60,000 bases of DNA. Origin: Owenia fusiformis (taxonomy: Eukaryota > Annelida > Polychaeta > Sabellida > Oweniidae). How positions within the stretch are numbered: the stretch's first letter is position 1; every line of letters starts with the position of its first letter. The notes under the pieces were generated by a model that searched no databases, was not told where the DNA came from, and saw only the letters and a list, made by a program, of their open reading frames with translations. The stretch lies in contig CAIIXF020000007.1 in assembly GCA_903813345.2 (NCBI GenBank), forward strand, positions 4,843,730 through 4,903,729, read 5' to 3'. The translations under genes were made by a program, and so were the position numbers. Positions 36,351-48,600 of this stretch are shown here, piece after piece.

Positions 36351-39278
36351 ATGGAAGCAAACTGCAGTGAGAGGTTTCTCATTACATTTCTGATTGGAAG
36401 CTTTCTCATTCATTCTGGTAAATAAATCTTTATCAAACATTGTTTCATGAAGGTATTGGCCCAAGGGTCTCCTTTTAGTTATAATTTATCAATTATAGCC
36501 GAATTAATGAAAGTACTGAAGCAATATTTAGTTAAAGTATTAGAACCTTTGAAGCATGCACATGTATACAATACATGTACATCTTGTTTTCAGTCCTGAT
36601 TGAAGCTGATGGAGTGATAAGTGCCGCATGTAGTGGCCAAGAAATATCAGGAGAATGTGAACCAACCGAACTACTAAAGCTTACAAAATACATCCAGGGA
36701 TCAAATAACAGTACCACTTGTAATGCCGATGATGACAATGATTGTAGAGATGATGATAAAGATACCATACACTTCTATCAACGGATTCTTAGAAATAATA
36801 TTTATAGCTTTTCTGATAAATTTCCAGACTTCCCAACTAAATGCAAGAACACGAGGACAAAATACATTTCATTGGAGTATCAGTGTATCCCAGGTAATAT
36901 GCATTCACATTTATATAGTCATTGGGTGATATTATAATATACAAGTAAATCTTGATATTTGAGGAACAGATAGTAACTAAGTGTTAAATGTATATTCTAT
37001 TGAATAATTCCAGATAACAGAATCATGAGACTGTGTGAAAGTAAAACTATCACCTCAAATGAAATACATATATTGAATATGGACTATCCCAGTCTTACAC
37101 TTAATTATAATACAACAACATTAACGATGAAATCTCCTTGCCAATGTGAGGTTGATTCTACATCTTCAAAACATGCTGTTATTAAAGTGGTACGATCAGA
37201 GGTTATTGGTAATAAAAATGACATTACAATAACAGGTGAAAATGAACAGTGTATAGTTGACATTGGATATGATCAATCAAATTTAGGACATGAAATATAC
37301 AATGGTAGCTTACCTATTGACCTAGTATACAATTATGGAAACAAAAATGGATATTATTACATGTGGTTCATGATCAGATGTAAGTATGCAATTTAACTGT
37401 TCTGTGCAAACATCTAAAAAAGGTACATGTAATGTAGCATCTTTTTCTGTCTAGGGACATTGAGTCTGTGGGGCTCAACAATTCTATTAACTGTGACACA
37501 AGGCTTTGACCACAACATCAACCAATTTTGTACCCATATTGTTAAAGATCAACAGTGGGTTAACACTTAATAAACTTCATAACTAATATGTTTATAGCTG
37601 GTGATGGTGGAGATATAACACTAAACTGTGAGGAGTCTAAGGTCACAGAAAGTGACATCCTGCCTGAAGTTTGTAATGTGGCTTCAACAGCTTCATCACC
37701 GATGACAACAACGACCAAGTCTGTTCCATCAACTCAAGATCCATCAACATCTCAAATTTTGACTTCAGAACAATCAACAAGTCGGGTATCATTTAAGACA
37801 TTAACTTTTACATTATAAAGTCTTATCATTGCATATCAAATAAACATAACAGAACTCTTTTGAAATAAGATAAACAGAAAATCTATTATGATTCAAACTT
37901 TTTTCAACATGAACCAAAAGGTCATTATGTATTCACTAGGTCTAATCAAAATTCATTTAGATGATGAAAGTAACAGCAGAGGCGACCACACAAACAGCAA
38001 CTTCTACAACACCAATCATAGACACTGCAACAATAAGTAGCAGTTCCACAGTTAAAGATGATATAACTACACTGTCTAATGTGACAGATATATATGAAGA
38101 CCTCAAAATTGGTGAAACAAATGATAAGAATGAAGAAGCTTTGGATTTAGGTAAACTTATACTTAAGTAGCTTACATATGACAATTCTCCCGATAGATAA
38201 AAAGGTCATTCAGTAATTCTAATATTAGATTCCAATTTACCTCAGAGTTAGGGGGGGGGTCAAATATAATATGAAGACGAAAGTACTTTTGCAAGGGGGT
38301 GACCTTTTCTCAAATAAAATTACTTTCATGTCTATATGAACATCAATTTTTTGACCCTATCCCTTTTTATTTAAAAGCTTTAATTTTAAGTTTTGATATT
38401 TTTATAAAAGTATACATTCTATATGAGGGATGAAAGTTACAGATCATCATTAATTCAATAATATTAGGGTGTTTTGAGATCAGAATTGCCCTTTCAAGCC
38501 ACTATAAGCTTTCCTCTTAATATATGTTTGAATGTGTTTATGCTCTTTTCAGGCTTGATCATTGGTTGTGTATTAGCTGTGGTTGTGGTTTGTGTTGTTG
38601 TGCTGGTAATAGTGATATTCTTGGTTCGCAGACATAAAAGGTAAGTTGAATGAAAAAATAAAATAAAATAAAATAACTAGTATTAAATCAAGAAGCACTT
38701 CCTCACTTACTACATTAAACATGAAATGATCAAAAGAACGAAGATGTACTTGAAAGTTGATAATGATTTTCTTATTTCTCAGGCAGAATCTTCAGAACAA
38801 AACTGATGATAGCTACATGGAGCTAGATTTGACCCAAAGAAGAAATCAAAACATCAATACGTATGACACGATAGAGGAAGGACATCATAACTATGAAAAT
38901 GCTACAATTGGGGAAGGACAACATAACTACGAAAATGCAAAAATAAGTGATGGTCATAACTATGAAAATGCTATAATTGGGGGTGGACAACAGAACTATG
39001 AAAATGCTACAATTGGGGGTGGACAACAGAACTATGAAAATGCTACAATTGGGGGTGGACATCAAGAGTATGAGAATGCTACAATTGGTGATAGACGTAA
39101 TAACTATGAAAATGCAATATTAGGAGACAACCCTAATGACTGTGTACATGATATCATTAAGGATGAGGACAGGAATCAAGATTATGTGAATGACATAATT
39201 GAAGATGCGGATGTAGAAAACACTTATAAAAATGATGCATTCAGGAACGGACATCAAAACTATGAAATTGTAAAGTAG
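36351..39278 (+). CDS. Receptor gene 2: lectin-like/CUB-like transmembrane protein with YENA-repeat tail
   Basis: Exons 36351-36417, 36594-36893, 37014-37379, 37598-37785, 37961-38150, 38553-38640, 38783-39278; 1695 nt, 564 residues, phases matching gene 1 at every junction. Signal peptide MEANCSERFLITFLIGSFLI. Lectin-like domain from AACSGQEISGECEP to CKNTRTKYISLEYQC, with possible N-glycosylation sites (NNST). Second domain from LCESKTITSNEIHI to YYYMWFMIRC. Thr/Ser-rich stalk. TM LIIGCVLAVVVVCVVVLVIV. The tail has SYMELDL, seven NYENA/EYENA repeats of 10-12 residues spaced by Gly-rich linkers, one YVND unit, YKND and YEIV. YEN and YVN fit Grb2-type SH2 ligands (inferred). AATAAA lies at 39360-39365 and 39637-39642. 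Confidence 0.86.
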
Positions 39279-40029
39279 ATAAAGATGAGTCAAAAGAAAT
39301 ATTCTCATCAGATGCTAGCCTGCTATATCTGCAGATGATGGTGATTATGCTTGTATATCAATAAAATGAAATATTGAGCAAGGAGTTCATCTAGAACTGG
39401 AAATAACTTGAAGATATGAAGCATTAGTTAAGTTTGATAAAGAACTAATTTCCAGTATTTCAATTAGTTGTTTTGGAAATAAGTTGTTTTATGAAATACA
39501 TTGGGACTTACTAATGCATCATGATGAGTTAATATCTTGATGTCTTGATCTCAAAATTATATTATTGACTTTTGCATTTACGATTGTTTTCTTATTTGTA
39601 TCACAACTTACTCTGATGTAATGTTCATCTAATGTAAATAAAACAATGTTTCAAAAATGTTTATCTGCCTTTTTCATTACAGCCAAAAATTCAAGAGAAA
39701 CTGAAACAGGAGATTTGTTAAATACATACATGTACTTATACTGAAACAAGAAGTGAGAAAATATGAAAAGGAAAACTCAAATGTGAAGTCATTATTAAAT
39801 CCTTTATTCAAGGTATGGATGATCAATAGACTAAGCAACTATTCAACAAACATTTTTTGTTCACTTTGTTATCAAGTTTTAGCATGGTGCTCATTTCCTT
39901 TCGTTGAAAATTTAACCATCAGCCTATTCTCCCACAAAAAAGATATTGAAACTGTATAATGCATAGACTGTAAAGAAGCTTCTCTGCAAATATCATTGTT
40001 GTGGGAGTGTGGGCTCACCACTAAAACTT
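36514..40029 (+). repeat. Tandem segmental duplication, unit 1 (3.52 kb)
   Basis: Matches 40033-43549 over the whole length with one visible difference, a 1-bp change in a G run (about 38252 against 41770). The unit starts inside intron 1 of gene 2, after the signal exon, and ends about 750 bp past its stop codon. Only three bases separate the two units. Confidence 0.95.
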
Positions 40030-40032
40030 TAC

Positions 40033-43000
40033 TACTGAAGCAATATTTAGTTAAAGTATTAGAACCTTTGAAGCATGCACATGTATACAATACATGTACA
40101 TCTTGTTTTCAGTCCTGATTGAAGCTGATGGAGTGATAAGTGCCGCATGTAGTGGCCAAGAAATATCAGGAGAATGTGAACCAACCGAACTACTAAAGCT
40201 TACAAAATACATCCAGGGATCAAATAACAGTACCACTTGTAATGCCGATGATGACAATGATTGTAGAGATGATGATAAAGATACCATACACTTCTATCAA
40301 CGGATTCTTAGAAATAATATTTATAGCTTTTCTGATAAATTTCCAGACTTCCCAACTAAATGCAAGAACACGAGGACAAAATACATTTCATTGGAGTATC
40401 AGTGTATCCCAGGTAATATGCATTCACATTTATATAGTCATTGGGTGATATTATAATATACAAGTAAATCTTGATATTTGAGGAACAGATAGTAACTAAG
40501 TGTTAAATGTATATTCTATTGAATAATTCCAGATAACAGAATCATGAGACTGTGTGAAAGTAAAACTATCACCTCAAATGAAATACATATATTGAATATG
40601 GACTATCCCAGTCTTACACTTAATTATAATACAACAACATTAACGATGAAATCTCCTTGCCAATGTGAGGTTGATTCTACATCTTCAAAACATGCTGTTA
40701 TTAAAGTGGTACGATCAGAGGTTATTGGTAATAAAAATGACATTACAATAACAGGTGAAAATGAACAGTGTATAGTTGACATTGGATATGATCAATCAAA
40801 TTTAGGACATGAAATATACAATGGTAGCTTACCTATTGACCTAGTATACAATTATGGAAACAAAAATGGATATTATTACATGTGGTTCATGATCAGATGT
40901 AAGTATGCAATTTAACTGTTCTGTGCAAACATCTAAAAAAGGTACATGTAATGTAGCATCTTTTTCTGTCTAGGGACATTGAGTCTGTGGGGCTCAACAA
41001 TTCTATTAACTGTGACACAAGGCTTTGACCACAACATCAACCAATTTTGTACCCATATTGTTAAAGATCAACAGTGGGTTAACACTTAATAAACTTCATA
41101 ACTAATATGTTTATAGCTGGTGATGGTGGAGATATAACACTAAACTGTGAGGAGTCTAAGGTCACAGAAAGTGACATCCTGCCTGAAGTTTGTAATGTGG
41201 CTTCAACAGCTTCATCACCGATGACAACAACGACCAAGTCTGTTCCATCAACTCAAGATCCATCAACATCTCAAATTTTGACTTCAGAACAATCAACAAG
41301 TCGGGTATCATTTAAGACATTAACTTTTACATTATAAAGTCTTATCATTGCATATCAAATAAACATAACAGAACTCTTTTGAAATAAGATAAACAGAAAA
41401 TCTATTATGATTCAAACTTTTTTCAACATGAACCAAAAGGTCATTATGTATTCACTAGGTCTAATCAAAATTCATTTAGATGATGAAAGTAACAGCAGAG
41501 GCGACCACACAAACAGCAACTTCTACAACACCAATCATAGACACTGCAACAATAAGTAGCAGTTCCACAGTTAAAGATGATATAACTACACTGTCTAATG
41601 TGACAGATATATATGAAGACCTCAAAATTGGTGAAACAAATGATAAGAATGAAGAAGCTTTGGATTTAGGTAAACTTATACTTAAGTAGCTTACATATGA
41701 CAATTCTCCCGATAGATAAAAAGGTCATTCAGTAATTCTAATATTAGATTCCAATTTACCTCAGAGTTAGGGGGGGGGGTCAAATATAATATGAAGACGA
41801 AAGTACTTTTGCAAGGGGGTGACCTTTTCTCAAATAAAATTACTTTCATGTCTATATGAACATCAATTTTTTGACCCTATCCCTTTTTATTTAAAAGCTT
41901 TAATTTTAAGTTTTGATATTTTTATAAAAGTATACATTCTATATGAGGGATGAAAGTTACAGATCATCATTAATTCAATAATATTAGGGTGTTTTGAGAT
42001 CAGAATTGCCCTTTCAAGCCACTATAAGCTTTCCTCTTAATATATGTTTGAATGTGTTTATGCTCTTTTCAGGCTTGATCATTGGTTGTGTATTAGCTGT
42101 GGTTGTGGTTTGTGTTGTTGTGCTGGTAATAGTGATATTCTTGGTTCGCAGACATAAAAGGTAAGTTGAATGAAAAAATAAAATAAAATAAAATAACTAG
42201 TATTAAATCAAGAAGCACTTCCTCACTTACTACATTAAACATGAAATGATCAAAAGAACGAAGATGTACTTGAAAGTTGATAATGATTTTCTTATTTCTC
42301 AGGCAGAATCTTCAGAACAAAACTGATGATAGCTACATGGAGCTAGATTTGACCCAAAGAAGAAATCAAAACATCAATACGTATGACACGATAGAGGAAG
42401 GACATCATAACTATGAAAATGCTACAATTGGGGAAGGACAACATAACTACGAAAATGCAAAAATAAGTGATGGTCATAACTATGAAAATGCTATAATTGG
42501 GGGTGGACAACAGAACTATGAAAATGCTACAATTGGGGGTGGACAACAGAACTATGAAAATGCTACAATTGGGGGTGGACATCAAGAGTATGAGAATGCT
42601 ACAATTGGTGATAGACGTAATAACTATGAAAATGCAATATTAGGAGACAACCCTAATGACTGTGTACATGATATCATTAAGGATGAGGACAGGAATCAAG
42701 ATTATGTGAATGACATAATTGAAGATGCGGATGTAGAAAACACTTATAAAAATGATGCATTCAGGAACGGACATCAAAACTATGAAATTGTAAAGTAGAT
42801 AAAGATGAGTCAAAAGAAATATTCTCATCAGATGCTAGCCTGCTATATCTGCAGATGATGGTGATTATGCTTGTATATCAATAAAATGAAATATTGAGCA
42901 AGGAGTTCATCTAGAACTGGAAATAACTTGAAGATATGAAGCATTAGTTAAGTTTGATAAAGAACTAATTTCCAGTATTTCAATTAGTTGTTTTGGAAAT

Positions 43001-43549
43001 AAGTTGTTTTATGAAATACATTGGGACTTACTAATGCATCATGATGAGTTAATATCTTGATGTCTTGATCTCAAAATTATATTATTGACTTTTGCATTTA
43101 CGATTGTTTTCTTATTTGTATCACAACTTACTCTGATGTAATGTTCATCTAATGTAAATAAAACAATGTTTCAAAAATGTTTATCTGCCTTTTTCATTAC
43201 AGCCAAAAATTCAAGAGAAACTGAAACAGGAGATTTGTTAAATACATACATGTACTTATACTGAAACAAGAAGTGAGAAAATATGAAAAGGAAAACTCAA
43301 ATGTGAAGTCATTATTAAATCCTTTATTCAAGGTATGGATGATCAATAGACTAAGCAACTATTCAACAAACATTTTTTGTTCACTTTGTTATCAAGTTTT
43401 AGCATGGTGCTCATTTCCTTTCGTTGAAAATTTAACCATCAGCCTATTCTCCCACAAAAAAGATATTGAAACTGTATAATGCATAGACTGTAAAGAAGCT
43501 TCTCTGCAAATATCATTGTTGTGGGAGTGTGGGCTCACCACTAAAACTT
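40033..43549 (+). repeat. Tandem segmental duplication, unit 2 (3.52 kb)
   Basis: Second unit of the duplication at 36514-40029; carries gene 3. All predicted exons are identical to those of gene 2. Confidence 0.95.
40113..42798 (+). CDS. Receptor gene 3: identical copy of gene 2 exons 2-7, no signal-peptide exon
   Basis: Exons 40113-40412, 40533-40898, 41117-41304, 41480-41669, 42073-42160 and 42303-42798 encode the same 541 residues as gene 2 exons 2-7. The duplicated unit starts in intron 1, so no start codon or signal-peptide exon and no copy of the conserved upstream block precede it. It could be expressed only by splicing from the gene 2 first exon, which is phase-compatible, as an alternative downstream body, or it may be silent. 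The perfect match also allows an assembly artefact. Confidence 0.7.
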
Positions 43550-45504
43550 AACTTTTGTGATGGAAATAAGGCTGACTTGTTTATGTTTTCAATATGGCTG
43601 CTAACCTGGGCATACATGTACACTACATAACTGCAGATTAGGCCATTCAAAATTAATTATATGTTGGCATTCTGATGAAGGGCCTTATATTCAAAAAATA
43701 CAAAACCTTTATTTATTTAAAGGGTTTTATATATTATTTAATAGTGGAAATGCAATAACACATAGTGGAAAAGCAAATAACACCTCTCGATTCAGATGAC
43801 CTTGTTAATGAAGACAATACAAAAGCTTATATACATGTAGTTTTTAATCAATCTTGGAACTCATTTCAATACAATATAATTCATGATCACAATTCCCTCT
43901 GTCATTTATATGTATTACAAGTACAGAGTAATTTTTTTTTTCTTTCTGAAAACATAGAATTTAGTGACATTAATTATAACAAATTTTGAATGGCCTAAGT
44001 GTTTTTCTAAATAGGGAATAAGTAGAAATTATTTTAGGCAATCTTTTGAGTGTCATGCCATTAATACGTGATGCTGCCTTATATTTTATGATATACCATA
44101 TTGAAATTCAAATATGGGAACTGCAAATTGGCAAATAACTTTAAAACTAAGTCTCCATACAGACATTTAATTTCAAATTCCAATGTATGGAAATGTATTA
44201 GAAATGACCATGTCATGGGCATTTAAAATAATAATCACATCCCAACTCTTAAAACATGCTTATATTAGGATACTGTTAGAGTCTCAAAAGGCAACAAGAA
44301 CATTCATTTTTGAAACAGGAAAATTTAGTCCCCCCAAAAATGCCCATATGGGGATTTATTCTCCAAATTTTCATGTAATTGCCCATGAGAATTTATTAAA
44401 AATATTTTTATTTCCATTCACATGTCTTATTAATAATCAAAATCAAAATTAAGCCAATTGCTTTCATTTCTTGTATTAGAAAACGGCAAAATTTTGACAA
44501 AAATAGTATCTTTCAAAGTTGACCTTTAAACCACCCTAATGTCAAGGTCAAATGTCTAAATTTTCAGAAATCACATTTTAAGTAATACGTCATACATCCT
44601 CTTCAATTTCAATAATATATACTTGTTTTACAGGGGGGCTAAAAGAGAGGTTTACCGCCACCTGTCCTTTCTATGTCAAAAGTCCTTTATTGATTTAGAT
44701 TTAGATTTCTAAACTCAAATTGATTTCATAACTGTTAAAGTTCAGTTTTTTAATCCATTGACTAATACAATATATGATTTTTATAACAAGCATCCAACAA
44801 ATCTCAATTCCCCCTTCCACAAAAGGGGGAAATGCACAAATCACTTTTGGTACCCTTTTGCTAGTAAGTTATAGATAAAGTTAAGAGTATCAAATTTCTA
44901 TAAAAATTCAAAAAGGAATATGCCAACATTAATAAATGAATTCTTAGTATTATTCACATGAAATATAAGATGAAATATAGTTGGATTTACCACAGTGAAT
45001 GATCCAACCAGGTTTTTGTAAGGCATATTTTACGTCAATACCAATTCAGGTTGTTCTATGTTTTCTATTCTATTTAGAGTCATAAGCAAATGTAAGGTAT
45101 TGACAAAATTATTTTAAGTGTCTATACCAAAAATGTCATTTCAACCCAGCCCAGCCTATTAAGAACAAGGATGCAGTGTCTCATATTAATACTGAAATAA
45201 TTCAATTGAAATGAAAATAATAAATCAAACAAAATTATTGTACCCATTTTTATATTTTATACTGAAATGCTGAAGAAGGATTGAAGGACTGTATGTTCCT
45301 GTGTGAGTGAAATGTATTCTATACACAATGGTAAAATGCATTAACTTTGCCAAGGTGCATGGATATACTATTTATAAACATTATATTGCTTAAATATACT
45401 GACAAACTCATGTATATATTGAAGTGATAAAAAGTATTTACGCAAAACATAGCAGCATGCAAAAACTTATTTAAATGAGATCATGACTCAGAGGAGTTGG
45501 ATTA
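42799..45504. other. Intergenic region between receptor genes 3 and 4
   Basis: The first 750 bp are the duplicated 3' flank of gene 2. The remaining 2 kb is AT-rich and shows only small unsupported ORFs. I see no RNA gene or conserved exon. Confidence 0.55.
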
Positions 45505-45560
45505 AGTTGAATGAACAAACAAAAAGTGTATTTAGGAAATAATTTTCAACATTACTTCCT
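45505..45560 (+). promoter_or_regulatory. Conserved upstream block of receptor gene 4
   Basis: GTTGAATGAACAAACAAAAA, then TTAGGAAATAATTTTCAACA and ACTTCCTC (from 45554), about 70 bp before the ATG. On the complementary strand the last motif is GAGGAAGT, the PU.1-type ETS core. Confidence 0.45.
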
Positions 45561-45627
45561 CATTGAAGCTTTTTTTAAACATTATACCTGCTACTCTAAA
45601 ACACAACTTGTCACATGATGCGCAAAG

Positions 45628-48600
45628 ATGGGACAAAAATGGAGTGAAACATTTCTTGTGACATTGATCACTGGATGTTTGCTTATTCTGTCAGGTACTA
45701 TATACACATTAATTTTCTTATATCATTACCAAAATCCATCATCAGTACTTGAGAATAAAGGTTCTAAAAAGTGAAAGTACAGTACATAAATATCCATTTA
45801 ATTTGGATTGGCATGGCTATTGAAATAAGATGTCAAATATAAATGGCATGTCGAGAAAAAAACAAATATTTTTCAATTATTGATATATTATTCAACTCAT
45901 GTGTCAATACAGCTGCACATGGAATTGGAACATGGCACATGGAAGAACAAAAATTAATTTACATACGCTAGCACATGCATCTTTCTTTCAGCCCATGTGG
46001 TGACTGACAAGGGGATACATGCTGCATGTTCTGGTGCAGAAATAGCAGGAGAATGTGGTCTAAATGAACTACTAAAGCTTACAAAATACATCCAAGGATC
46101 AAATAATAGAAACAGTTGTAGTAACCATGATGAGAATGATTGTAGAGATGGTGACAGTGATGCAATATACTTCTATCAACAGTTTCTTAGAAATTATATT
46201 TATAGCTTTTCTGATAAAGTTCCAGACTTCCCAACTAAATGCAAAGACATGACGACAAAATACATTTCATTGGACTATGAATGTATACCAGGTAATACAT
46301 CCTCCCATACAAGTTTGAAAAACAATGTTTGTTCCACATAATAGATAACAAATACATGAATGACAAACTTTAACCAGCATACGTGCTAGGCATTTTCAAA
46401 TCTGAGTCCCAGGACCCAAGGGCTTTTAAAAATATGGGTCCTCTCCAAAAAATTGGGGTCCCAATTTTAAAGCGTTTTAAATTGTATTTTTGTTGCCAAT
46501 CAAACATATAAGTCACATGACTTGTCACGTGATATGTTGACCTAGATATTTGAGTGATGATTTACAGGTCAAATTTATTACCGATTCAATCGTTTTTAGG
46601 CAGACAAAATTTAAGGAAATGTTTCATGATACATAATGAATTCATTTGTTATCATAATGTGTGATAAACGAATTGGAAAATGAAGAAAATGGCGCTTATT
46701 AGTGCAACTGATCGAAAGATCGTTCGCCATTTTGTCCAAGAGGAAGATGATCGGTAGCGAATGAATTGTGGGAATGATTTCTGCAAGATCGACAGTTTAA
46801 TTGGCTTACAAATTAAGCTTGGATCAATGGAATCATGGGAGGTTATATTGTTTATTCAACACATGCGCGTCATCACTATATTTACAAACACGGAAGTGGA
46901 AAAAAAATCAGAATATATCTTTTGTTTTTAGTGCCGTTTACGTTCAGTTTTTCATCGATTATTAAGGTAAGGGTTTCTGAAATTATCCATGACAAGTAAA
47001 TTTACGTCCTGGGGATGCAATAGAGCTAAAATATCGGGGTCCTGGGCCAAAAATCCGCGTAAATACGCAAGTTTTTGCATTAACGCGAATGCTGCTTTAA
47101 CCTTTAAATCTTAGTTCAATGGAGAAACAGGAATTTTCCACACTTAATAGAGACTAAGTGACTATCTAGACCCCTCATATCGCGAGCAAGTTCCCGATTA
47201 CATCACGAGCAATGAGCTCATGTTAGAAGCGGGGCCTTGAGAGATATGAAAAAATATAGTTATAGTTGAAGAATGTCATTGCCCTGCAATAGAAATAGCC
47301 ATTAATTAATTGTTCCACACACGTGTAGGTAAAGCTTTATACGTTTATCATCTACGTATTTTTACAGTTTTGTAAGTTCATTGAACTTATACTGATCATG
47401 AAAACTTTGAAATAATCAACTTGTTTATGTAATGACTAACTTAAAAGGATCATGACTCACTTGTTTATAATACACTAATACTACTAGGACACGGAAGCAA
47501 GCATTTAATTGTGCATTTAACTGTGCATAATATATACATGCAGATGACAGTGTATTCACAGTCTCTAGTTGATGGAGCTTTTCTATATCGGGAATAGTTA
47601 TGTTCCATTAAGTACAATTTAAAATTGATTTTAGTAAATATAATAGTTCGAGATGACCCTTTAAAGTATACGTATAAGATGTACTTTCACTTATGTGCGA
47701 AATCTCTCTATTATCATATAAAATTTTTTTATCTATTATATCATTAGCATTATATTTCGCAATACAAATGTATAACATTCAATTATTCCAGATAGCAGAA
47801 TCCTAAAATTATGTGAAAGCAACAAAACTATTACAGCAAATGAAATACACATCCTGAATATGGACTATCCTAGTTATACAGGCAATTGGAAAGATACAAA
47901 CAGTAGCAAGATCAGATCTCCATGCCACTGTGAAGTAGATTCAACTTCAACTTCAAAACATGCTATAATTACAGTGGTACGTTCATTTGTTCTTGGAGGC
48001 TTCAATAATATTGCAATCAAAGGTCAACATGAACAATGTACAATTAACATTGAAAGTATGGAGTATAATGTAGGGCAGGAAATCCACAATGGTAGCTTAC
48101 CTATGGGATTAGTTTACAACTATGCAAACAAAGATGGATTGCATTATGTTTGGTTCATGATCAAATGTAAGTACATGTACCTGCATACCATTTTATTAAC
48201 AAACTACATTTAAATCATTTAATTATCAAAATTAAAAATGTAAAAAGATAAAATACAAGATTCTGTTAATATACCGATATTTAGTAAAATGATTAAAGAT
48301 TGCCATTTACCTTGGATGGACAAGTGGAAGAGAAGCATTTGTTGTATACCTTAGGTGAATGATCGATCCTTATTACTCGGTTTGATTACATTACTAAGGA
48401 TTAGAGCAACCTTTTCAGTAAAAATGGTGACCTTATCCAACTGAAATGGAGATATTGTTCCACCATATAACATAACAGAATTTCATGATCCAGTTTAAAT
48501 CTTCCTTCTAATCTATATGTGACAGAAATGTTTATTTTTTAAAGTTTCAACCTACTAAAAAAACAAGTAAAACCATTGGGGTCGAGTTGACTAAGGGTTG

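Noticed and set aside
39753-39959. 68-codon ORF duplicated at 43273-43479
   Set aside because: Identical only because it lies in the duplicated 3' flank; no recognisable protein and no sign of purifying selection can be judged.
43765-44452. Two + strand ORFs (74 and 89 codons) in the gene 3-gene 4 spacer
   Set aside because: AT-rich chance frames without domain or splice signals.
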